From assembly GCF_037977235.1 (NCBI RefSeq), contig NZ_CP150276.1:3658001-3722000 (forward strand): a stretch of 64,000 bases of DNA. Reading direction: 5' to 3'. This document shows positions 25,690 through 33,323 of this stretch, piece after piece (position 1 is the first letter of the stretch; every line of letters begins with the position of its first letter). Under the pieces are notes generated by a model, which was not told the DNA's origin, made no database searches, and saw only the letters and a list, made by a program, of their open reading frames with translations. The position numbers were made by a program, and so were the translations under genes. Origin of the DNA: Paenibacillus sp. FSL K6-0276. GTDB taxonomy: Bacteria > Bacillota > Bacilli > Paenibacillales > Paenibacillaceae.

Positions 25690-26727
25690 TCAGTCTCTCG
25701 ATAGGCCGGTATACATAACTTCGAGCAGTGTATGTGTCTTGTCGCAGCTGTACTCCCAGAACATCACACCCGCAAGCTGTTCACGTTGGACATATGCACA
25801 TTTATGTGTGATCGATTCCACGTCATCATAGGAAATAAACGTATCTCCATTAAATAAATATGGCGCTTTGGCCTCATCATCCCAATGACGTGTGAACCCA
25901 TTCTTGTCGATATAATGGGCTAGAAGCTCTGTATATTCCGGACCATAACCTCCTGTTGTACCCGCCATTTGTAGAAAGCCATCATTCTTGTTCGGCACCT
26001 GCTTCCACATCCGGGAATAGAATGCCACACCAATGACGATCTTCTCCCGAGGTACACCGGCCTGCATGAACATATTGACGGATGCTTCTGTACTAATTCG
26101 GAACAAATCTCCCGTTGAATTGTACAGATTCGTGTGATGTCCCGTTAGAATCTGGAATCCGCCACGCATATCGTAGGTCATCAGTTGAATGAAATCTAAA
26201 TATTGCTGTACTTGATCCATCTCTGTACCATCGATGTAATATTGATCTGCTCCTGCAGCGATCGTAAGCAAGTAATGTCTGCCCTCTGCTGCACCTTTCA
26301 CATCTAACGCTTCTCGAATGGTCTTCAACAGCAACGTAAAATGACGTTTATCATCCGGTGACGATGCAATATTGGCTTCACTGTAGCAGGGATATTCCCA
26401 GTCCAGATCGACACCATCGAATGGATATTCTGTTACTACTCGTACAGCCGAAGCTGCGAATTTCTGACGTCCTTCTTCGGTAGATGCCGCCTCGGAGAAG
26501 CCCCCATTTCCCCATCCGCCAACCGAGAGCAGCAGCTGTATGTTCGGATTCATCGCTTTAATCTCTTGCAACTGGTTCGTATATTGCAAATGTGCCGTTG
26601 TAATCTGATCATCCAACACATAACCGAAGGCTACGTTCATATGCGTCAGCTTCATCACGTTATCGCGTGTTAGCTCAGGTAATTTGGAATCACTCACGTA
26701 GCCAGCTATAATCATTTGTTGATCCAT
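25690..26727 (-). CDS. cytoplasmic GH18 (chitobiase/endo-beta-N-acetylglucosaminidase candidate)
   Basis: 345 residues from ATG 26727, 4 bases after the stop of the transglutaminase-like gene. The longer frame overlaps that gene and is rejected. GH18 barrel with LLLSVGGWG near 75-82 and FDGVDLDWEYP with E111 as acid/base, complete DxxDxDxE. C-terminal GVMFWEYSCD closes the barrel. It lacks signal, SLH, LysM and chitin-binding domains, so it acts on imported oligosaccharides. In this operon, cleavage of the GlcNAc-beta-1,4-GlcNAc core, as in lysosomal di-N-acetylchitobiase (GH18), is a sensible hypothesis. Last gene of the fucosidase operon; no terminator follows, so readthrough to GH130 is possible. 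Confidence 0.88.
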   Translation of the reverse strand: MDQQMIIAGYVSDSKLPELTRDNVMKLTHMNVAFGYVLDDQITTAHLQYTNQLQEIKAMNPNIQLLLSVGGWGNGGFSEAASTEEGRQKFAASAVRVVTEYPFDGVDLDWEYPCYSEANIASSPDDKRHFTLLLKTIREALDVKGAAEGRHYLLTIAAGADQYYIDGTEMDQVQQYLDFIQLMTYDMRGGFQILTGHHTNLYNSTGDLFRISTEASVNMFMQAGVPREKIVIGVAFYSRMWKQVPNKNDGFLQMAGTTGGYGPEYTELLAHYIDKNGFTRHWDDEAKAPYLFNGDTFISYDDVESITHKCAYVQREQLAGVMFWEYSCDKTHTLLEVMYTGLSRD

Positions 26728-26731
26728 CCTT

Positions 26732-29347
26732 TCACACCCTCGATAAAATTTGCATCGCTTCCTTACTGGCTGCAATCTTATATCCCGAAGACATATACCG
26801 AATCTGATCATCACGATCTAGAATCATCAGATGCGGGAAGCCCGCTTCACTCGCTTGGGCCGCTGTAAACAAATCAGGTAATAGACGATACGTTGAATCA
26901 CGTACGAACACTGTCCTCGTTGGAAGATCCTGATAATCCGCTGGTTGAAACGAAGTCGTCCATTGCTTGTCACCCACCACAAGAATGATAGGAGCATCTA
27001 GCGTATCGAACTCATGCTTCAACTCCGACAGCTCGCGCAGCAGATGCTTCGAAGGCTCCCGTTCCGGTTCCAGCCATGCGACATAGGCGCCTTGACTGCC
27101 TAGAAACTCAGCGAAGATCTGCTCCGAACCATCCCATGTAGCTAGCTTCTCGAATCGATCTACCTTGCCATACACGGGAATGTCCTGCGTAGCTTGACGA
27201 TACTTCATAATCAGCTTCGTCTCTTCGACTTCTGTCATTTCAAAATAGGTGAGCTTGGTCAGCACGGTTCCATCCTTCAAGCGAATCCCCGTCGTCAGAC
27301 GATATGCTCCCTGCTCCATCTCAAGGGGCGTATCATACAGATTATTTGCGCCGTGCGGGTAGCTTAACGTTTTATAAAAACCGTTCTCCAGACGAGCGAT
27401 CGTAAAATTCTCATAGTATGACGCCGCTGGTTGCTCTGTCGCTGCATCCTGCTCACGAAGAAGAATCAGCGTTCCGCTCGCTACTGCTGCCCCGCCTCCA
27501 ACGATACCTTTCGTAAACGGGGCATCCACGAAGTGGCCATCCACCATAAATTGCGGCTTAGCTTCAATGGGATGCAGTCGCGCAGGAATACCTAGGCTAC
27601 GACATATAGATACGAACATAATATCGAGAGAGCTACGATCTCCTACGCGCAGTTCGAAAGTTCCAACAGCCGTACCCTTCCCTTGCAAATTCGGTAGATC
27701 ATTCCATATATCCCACGCTTCATCGATGAATTGAACAAGCATCGTTGGATCTTGACGGAACAATACCACCTCTTCTGAAGTGAAAGCTTGTTGGAAATAT
27801 GTCCGATACGGTGTAATCAGCTCGTAATGAACACGAGGACACAAAAGGTAAGGAACGAACACGTCCTCCGTGAAGTCACCACGTACAGCAAGCGCACCAG
27901 CCACATGATCTATAAGGGTTGGAAGGAATGTATCGATTAGATCCTTATCATGAACACACTCCAATAACCATAATGCCCATTCTCCATACTCAGGTGCTGC
28001 TTCGCTTAGAAAAGCTGCGATCTCAGCACTATTGCCACGCGCTGTCTGAAGTACGTTCCATACTCGATCCGCTGGTAGACCAAGAGATTCTCCGAGCTTC
28101 CTCGCAGCTTCTTCATTCACGAACGTCGCTTCATACTGTGCACGAATTGCGATTCCTTCCTCCAAACGCTCATTGTGTTGCTCTATCCGTACCTCAGACA
28201 AGTCCTCCATAACCTCGCCGTCACGCGCTGGTGGAGGAACCATATCATAGTCAACAATCGTTCCCACCTGTGGCTGATGATCTTGATTCAACACAAGCTC
28301 AATGCATTCACAATCAGTCACTGATATTTTCATTTCTCCCCACATGCCGTCCTTCGCTGCACGAATGATAAGGTCACCAAGACCTGTCTTGAACGAAGCT
28401 TCCCCCTGGATATTTGTCGGAATGACGGCAATCGGGAAAAATTCCGCCATGTTATATAACTGGAACTGCACCTCAACATCGTGCACAGGCTGTCCACATG
28501 CATCTTGGACATGTACCGTAATTGTCTTCGTAGGCGCATAATTTTCTAGTACATTAATTTCAGTGAACCATTCATCGGCGAGTGTAATATCTTCGGGTCC
28601 TTCATAATTTGCGAAAATACGTGTGTTAATGAGCATAGCTCGGCGCGCTGGTGGACCAAACCATCCTTGATTATGACGCGCTTCCGGCTCACAAGCCCCA
28701 ATAAAATACCATTCTCCGTCGGCCCACGCCTCCACCCATGCGTGGTTATCGTCACAATGCGCCCAACGCGGCGTATACACTTGACGTGCAGGGATCCCAA
28801 TACTGCGAAGCGCTGCCACGGCTAGCGTAGATTCTTCCCCACAACGCCCACGTGCATTTCGCATCATCGTTAATGGAGAAATCGTCCGCAGATCGCTCCC
28901 AATGTACGTTGCCGCTTCGTGGCACCAGTAATTCGCCTCCAGAATCGCTTCTTTCATGGGAAGATTACGTGTTCGTTCCGCTATCTGTTCATGAATAATA
29001 TGGCGATGCTCTTCAATGTTCTCGGTATTCACACGATACGGTAGCACGAAATGTAAAAATAAATGATCAGGTACTTGCCATGGCATATCGCGGCGAATCT
29101 GCAGCATCGTTCTTACATGATTGAAGAAAAGCTCCCCGTTATAATCCGCCAAGTCATTGGCTGGCATATACGCGAAGAGAAGCTTTAATGCCCAAGCCTC
29201 TTCTACCGTTAGCTCGAGCTCGAATACATGGAATAGCTGCTGTTCACGTGATCTGGCGAGCTGCTTCTTAGCCTGAAACTTCTGCTCAATGAACGCTAAG
29301 GTTTCCTGCGACAATGAAAATACAGAGGTAGGGGTCGACATGGTCAT
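26732..29347 (-). CDS. large transglutaminase-fold protein, PNGase-like active site
   Basis: 871 residues, no signal peptide. A transglutaminase-like core at about 140-235 has ARGRCGEESTLAVAALR (C169), DDNHAWVEAWADGEWYFIGACEPE (H202). GRCGE and the ACE segment echo the eukaryotic cytosolic PNGase NGLY1/Png1. The usual third Asp is replaced, and E220 may serve instead. A second, degenerate copy near 560-600 (GDRSSLDIMFVSICRSLGIPAR) lacks the Cys. Between them is a beta domain (270-350). The C-terminus (about 745-871) looks thioredoxin-like without CxxC. ATG 29347 follows AGGAGTAA, 6 bases after the CBM9-like gene. Position between fucosidases and GH18 suggests amide cleavage of glyco-asparagine, but protease or structural roles are possible. 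Confidence 0.7.
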   Translation of the reverse strand: MTMSTPTSVFSLSQETLAFIEQKFQAKKQLARSREQQLFHVFELELTVEEAWALKLLFAYMPANDLADYNGELFFNHVRTMLQIRRDMPWQVPDHLFLHFVLPYRVNTENIEEHRHIIHEQIAERTRNLPMKEAILEANYWCHEAATYIGSDLRTISPLTMMRNARGRCGEESTLAVAALRSIGIPARQVYTPRWAHCDDNHAWVEAWADGEWYFIGACEPEARHNQGWFGPPARRAMLINTRIFANYEGPEDITLADEWFTEINVLENYAPTKTITVHVQDACGQPVHDVEVQFQLYNMAEFFPIAVIPTNIQGEASFKTGLGDLIIRAAKDGMWGEMKISVTDCECIELVLNQDHQPQVGTIVDYDMVPPPARDGEVMEDLSEVRIEQHNERLEEGIAIRAQYEATFVNEEAARKLGESLGLPADRVWNVLQTARGNSAEIAAFLSEAAPEYGEWALWLLECVHDKDLIDTFLPTLIDHVAGALAVRGDFTEDVFVPYLLCPRVHYELITPYRTYFQQAFTSEEVVLFRQDPTMLVQFIDEAWDIWNDLPNLQGKGTAVGTFELRVGDRSSLDIMFVSICRSLGIPARLHPIEAKPQFMVDGHFVDAPFTKGIVGGGAAVASGTLILLREQDAATEQPAASYYENFTIARLENGFYKTLSYPHGANNLYDTPLEMEQGAYRLTTGIRLKDGTVLTKLTYFEMTEVEETKLIMKYRQATQDIPVYGKVDRFEKLATWDGSEQIFAEFLGSQGAYVAWLEPEREPSKHLLRELSELKHEFDTLDAPIILVVGDKQWTTSFQPADYQDLPTRTVFVRDSTYRLLPDLFTAAQASEAGFPHLMILDRDDQIRYMSSGYKIAASKEAMQILSRV

Positions 29348-29353
29348 GAATCA

Positions 29354-30382
29354 TTACTCCTTCCACAGTAAGCCGTCTTCGCGAATATATAGGCGAGCGG
29401 TTCCATCGGTTGTTAAGGCTGAGATATGGAATGATTTACTCGTTATCTCCATGTGAGGCTCAATGCTCCAATCATCTTCACCCCGCAGCAATTCGAATGT
29501 TGCTGCATAGTGTCCATGTGCTTCAAAATAATTACGTTCACGATAATACAGCTTACGGAGCTGCCATTTCACCAGTTCATCCGCAGGCATGTCGAATGAC
29601 TGCGGGCCATCAACATCTACGAACATCACATAACCCCATAGCTCTGGATAATGCATATTGATAATTCCCTGAGGTGACCATACCCAGTTGTCTTCCGGAT
29701 AAGGCTTTGCGGTATCCGGGTTCATAACCTTGCGGTACTGATCGTCCACAACCTCAGTCCGCCATTCAACACGAGAGAAATTAACACGCCAGAATTCACC
29801 TGCAACAGGTGGTTGTCCATTCGCAGCACATTCTTTCAAGCTACGCCATGGCATGGCAACTTCAATCGTCCATTTCCGATTATCAGCATGCGGGTTATTT
29901 AACTCCCCCTCGATATGAACAGCTGTTTTCAGACCTTGGATATCCCATCCGTTAATCGGAGGTCCCCCGTCACGATATGGTTTCACAAGCAGTAAGTCCC
30001 ACACCGTGTTCAAAGCGTTAATCTCAAACTCGTAATATTGATGTGAAGCCCCTGTTGGATCGATAAAGATCTCAAAATCATTATCATAGAAAATAACGGA
30101 ATCACGTTCTGTCAGCGTGCCCCAGATCTGATCCTCCATCAGCTCTGCACCAAAGTAAAAATACTCATCATCCCATAACATCTTTACACGTGTCTGCTTC
30201 GCGGGTAGCGGGCGCAGGTCCCCTTCAATATCTACGAAATCATCCGTCCATGTTGCATGCTGCCAAAAGGGCTTATCTAGCTTCCCATCCAAGAGAAGCG
30301 ACTCCGGCGCTCGTCTGCATATATAATGCTTAGGCGCATATGTCACAACTTGCGGTTCTGGAACTCCACTTCGATTCATCAT
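29354..30382 (-). CDS. CBM9-like carbohydrate-binding protein
   Basis: 342 residues. The main domain (about 25-260) matches the family 9 carbohydrate-binding/DOMON-like fold: LLLDGKLDKPFWQHATW, VKMLWDDEYFYFGAEL, NDFEIFIDPTGASHQYYEFEINA, and WTIEVAMPW. This fold usually sits on secreted xylanases or in dehydrogenases; here it stands alone, has no signal peptide, and ends in a short beta domain. It is in the fucosidase operon, 26 bases after GH29, and its TAA overlaps the ribosome-binding site of the transglutaminase-like gene, so the two may work as partners. Whether it binds sugar or is catalytic is unknown. Confidence 0.72.
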   Translation of the reverse strand: MMNRSGVPEPQVVTYAPKHYICRRAPESLLLDGKLDKPFWQHATWTDDFVDIEGDLRPLPAKQTRVKMLWDDEYFYFGAELMEDQIWGTLTERDSVIFYDNDFEIFIDPTGASHQYYEFEINALNTVWDLLLVKPYRDGGPPINGWDIQGLKTAVHIEGELNNPHADNRKWTIEVAMPWRSLKECAANGQPPVAGEFWRVNFSRVEWRTEVVDDQYRKVMNPDTAKPYPEDNWVWSPQGIINMHYPELWGYVMFVDVDGPQSFDMPADELVKWQLRKLYYRERNYFEAHGHYAATFELLRGEDDWSIEPHMEITSKSFHISALTTDGTARLYIREDGLLWKE

Positions 30383-30408
30383 CGTTGTCCTCTCCTTACG
30401 TTCGGCAT

Positions 30409-31695
30409 TTAGTTATGCGTAACAACAGCGCCAGCGCCACCGTACATCGTAACCTCTTCATCAAATTCCAGCTTAAGCACGCTTACCTGTTCATGCATAT
30501 CCTCTGGTGTCATATGAATCCATGTCGTTCCCGGAATATCGAACCAGGGTACACCGCCATGAATATCGTGGGTCAGTTCTTTGCCCGAGTGTAGTACTGT
30601 AATTTTCTTGATCGGATTGCATAGTCCCTTGAGACAGATATTCTCCTTCGGCGCATCGTAGACGAATAAATATAATGTCTTCTTGTCCGCGGATAAGGTA
30701 CTCCCACCCAGATAATAGCGTGTCATAATCCCATCCTGCGTACCGTAGATTGCCTCTTCGTGTGCACGAATCCAGTCGCCTAGTCCCAGAAGAATTTCCT
30801 CCTGTCTTGGTTCAATCATGCCATCCTCCATCGGACCAATATCCAGCAGCATATTGCCACCCATACTGATGCAATCGCAGAACATGCGAATCATTTGGTT
30901 CAAGGATTTATATTTATGATCGTCATGGGCATAACCCCAAGATGTATTGATGGTCGTACAGAATTCCCAAGCCCCTTCTGGGCGAGTAATGGGAATGCCT
31001 TGCTCTGGTGTCTTATAATCGCCATGCCCCTGCAAACGCGAATTGATAATCACATTCGGAGACAAGGATCTCAAATATTCCTTGAATGCTGGCAGCCCCC
31101 ACTGTTCTGCACTGCGCTCCCAGTCACCATCGAACCATAACAGATCAACAGTACCGTAATTCGTCAATATTTCACGTAGCTGATTATTGTTAAACGCCAA
31201 AAATTTCTGCCATGTCTCTTCATCCTGTATGCCATCTACCGGACTTGAGAAACGATTCACCTGACTCAAATCCGCGGGTACCTCACCATTCTCGAATACG
31301 GAAGGATAGTCCGGATGAGACCAGTCAATTAAGGAATAATACATGCCTACATGTAGACCACGTTCACGGATCGCGTCGGACCATTCTTTTACAATATCGC
31401 GCTTGGCCGGTGTCGCCTTCATGACGCTCAAATCACTGTACTGCGTATCAAACAATGCAACACCATCATGATGTTTGGTTGTAAGTACAGCATATTTCGC
31501 GCCTGACCTCGCAATGATATCTGCCCAGTGCTTCGCATCGAATTTGGACGCTGTAAAGCCATCCAACTGCTTCATGTACTCCTCGCGCGACATTTTTCCG
31601 TTATAAAATGACCAGGATTCCGCTACTCCTTGCACCGCATAAATCCCATAGTGAATGAAAATCCCTAGCTTTGCGTCCGTAAACCATTGTTGCAT
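30409..31695 (-). CDS. GH29 alpha-L-fucosidase (first copy)
   Basis: 428 residues starting MQQWFTDAKLGIFIHYGIYA, with TTKHHDGVALFD (fucose-binding His pair) and VDLLWFDGDW, D189 being the presumed nucleophile. No signal peptide. The general acid is not fixed in this family and is not assigned. ATG 31695 follows GAGGAAGAG. It lies 27 bases after the second GH29. Having two dissimilar GH29 genes in one operon suggests different linkages, for example core alpha-1,6 and antennary alpha-1,3/4-fucose (inference). Confidence 0.9.
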   Translation of the reverse strand: MQQWFTDAKLGIFIHYGIYAVQGVAESWSFYNGKMSREEYMKQLDGFTASKFDAKHWADIIARSGAKYAVLTTKHHDGVALFDTQYSDLSVMKATPAKRDIVKEWSDAIRERGLHVGMYYSLIDWSHPDYPSVFENGEVPADLSQVNRFSSPVDGIQDEETWQKFLAFNNNQLREILTNYGTVDLLWFDGDWERSAEQWGLPAFKEYLRSLSPNVIINSRLQGHGDYKTPEQGIPITRPEGAWEFCTTINTSWGYAHDDHKYKSLNQMIRMFCDCISMGGNMLLDIGPMEDGMIEPRQEEILLGLGDWIRAHEEAIYGTQDGIMTRYYLGGSTLSADKKTLYLFVYDAPKENICLKGLCNPIKKITVLHSGKELTHDIHGGVPWFDIPGTTWIHMTPEDMHEQVSVLKLEFDEEVTMYGGAGAVVTHN

Positions 31696-31722
31696 CTGCT
31701 CTTCCTCCTTTAGTTCAACTCG

Positions 31723-33111
31723 TTATTTTATGCGAAATACATGTGCAATTGGGGCAACTCCCGTAAGCTCGCTCTCTGGTAAATGAACGATCAATCCCGA
31801 TGTTGAACGCTCGAATGCTACATTTTCCTGCCCACCAACAAGATCCACTTGCGTCACAGCCTGCTCGAGTGGAATACAAATCTCTCTGCTCACCGGTTCC
31901 TGCTCTTTTGAGTACAGATGAATAGCATAGATGACATCGCCTTTTTTCGTGAAATGTGTATTTCCAGCAGAGTAAGGCGCACATATGCGTGTTCCATAAA
32001 TCGCCTCACCATGGACTTTGAGCCAACTGCCCATTCCTTTCATCCGATCCATCGCTGTTGGTGACAAGCGGCCATCTGGTTGTGGTGCGACATTAAGTGC
32101 CAGGTTACCGCCTTTGGCTACAACTTCAACGAGCAAATGAATTAATTGACGTGTCGTCTTGTAATGATCCTCATACCGATAAGAGAACGCAGTCCCCATC
32201 GTAATACAGCTTTCCCACGGGATATGCAGGGGACGCGCGGGCAAGGTTTGCTCTGGTGTAACGACATTCTCATAAGGTCCGCCAACGGTACGGTCTGCAC
32301 TTAGCAACCATGGCTGATGCTGACGCGCCTTTTCCACCACTTCACCCAACCGAATGTCCTGTGGATTATTCTTATTCTGTGGACATACCCATCCCGCATC
32401 CAACCAGAGCATTTCAATCCGACCATATTTCGTCATCAATTCCATAATCTGATCATGTGTGTACTGTACGAATTGCTCCCATAGCCATGGATAATCTTGT
32501 GTTGGATACGAAGGACCTCGATTCATGAACGTCCCCGTCTCCATACCTGGGGCCCAGTATGTTGGTGTGTGCCAATCCGCTTTGGAGAAGTAGGCAGAGA
32601 TCCCAAGTCCCTTGGCCCGAAAAGCATCAAATACGTTCTTACAAATATCCGCGTACTTATGTGTATGGAAAGGACAATCCTTACCCGTGATGCGATAATC
32701 TGTTGTCTGCGTATCCCACATACAGAAGCCATCGTGATGCTTCGTTGTGAAGTTCAAATATTTAAAGCCACCTTCTGCCGCAACCTCTGCCCATTTCTCA
32801 GGTTGGAAACGGAGCGGATTAAAGGTTTTATTCAGCCCGAAATATTGCCGCTTCAGCTCCGCCGAATCAACCCCCCAATCAATATCATCCCGTGACCAAT
32901 CTCCATCCTTATCACTAAGCGCCCACGATTCAACAAGTCCAAGCTGCGAATAAGGTCCCCAGTGCATCATCAAGCCCAGCTTCTGATCTTTGAACCATTC
33001 CAGCTGATCTAATAGCTGCGAATCCTCCGGCTTAACGTACTCCTCCTCTGTGCTGTAATTGTGTACTCCTTCAACAACAATTTGCTCCTCGACAACATTA
33101 GCGTCACTCAT
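31723..33111 (-). CDS. GH29 alpha-L-fucosidase (second copy, first gene of operon)
   Basis: 462 residues from ATG 33111, behind GGAGGTCG; the longer frame to 33306 runs into the promoter region. WFKDQKLGLMMHWGPYSQ, TTKHHDGFCMWDT and RIEMLWLDAGW (D238, presumed nucleophile) define GH29. No signal peptide; residues 1-35 are an acidic extension. It heads the minus-strand operon GH29-GH29-CBM9-transglutaminase-GH18 and is divergent from the membrane AraC regulator at 33324, which likely controls it. The upstream region contains two copies of TAAACATCC 13 bases apart. Confidence 0.88.
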   Translation of the reverse strand: MSDANVVEEQIVVEGVHNYSTEEEYVKPEDSQLLDQLEWFKDQKLGLMMHWGPYSQLGLVESWALSDKDGDWSRDDIDWGVDSAELKRQYFGLNKTFNPLRFQPEKWAEVAAEGGFKYLNFTTKHHDGFCMWDTQTTDYRITGKDCPFHTHKYADICKNVFDAFRAKGLGISAYFSKADWHTPTYWAPGMETGTFMNRGPSYPTQDYPWLWEQFVQYTHDQIMELMTKYGRIEMLWLDAGWVCPQNKNNPQDIRLGEVVEKARQHQPWLLSADRTVGGPYENVVTPEQTLPARPLHIPWESCITMGTAFSYRYEDHYKTTRQLIHLLVEVVAKGGNLALNVAPQPDGRLSPTAMDRMKGMGSWLKVHGEAIYGTRICAPYSAGNTHFTKKGDVIYAIHLYSKEQEPVSREICIPLEQAVTQVDLVGGQENVAFERSTSGLIVHLPESELTGVAPIAHVFRIK

Positions 33112-33184
33112 TTGCACGACCTCCATGCAGCTCTTCTGAGGCTGCGATTCTATTGATTGGATACGATATATTTTTAAAATAAAT

Positions 33185-33213
33185 TTGACATAAAAGTAAA
33201 CATCCGTTATAAA
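33185..33213 (+). promoter_or_regulatory. sigma-A promoter of the membrane AraC gene with overlapping direct repeat
   Basis: TTGACA (33185-33190), 17-base spacer, TATAAA (33208-33213), about 110 bases before the TTG start at 33324. Two copies of TAAACATCC (33197-33205 and 33210-33218) overlap the spacer and -10, a good place for repression or for activation of the divergent GH29 operon. Confidence 0.65.
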
Positions 33214-33323
33214 CATCCTATTATGGAAAATAAATAAGTATTCAAGCGCCGATCTATATTTTGCTATATTCATAGCTTGATAGGAACATCTCCATGTATA
33301 TGCCATGAAAAGGGGAATTCACG

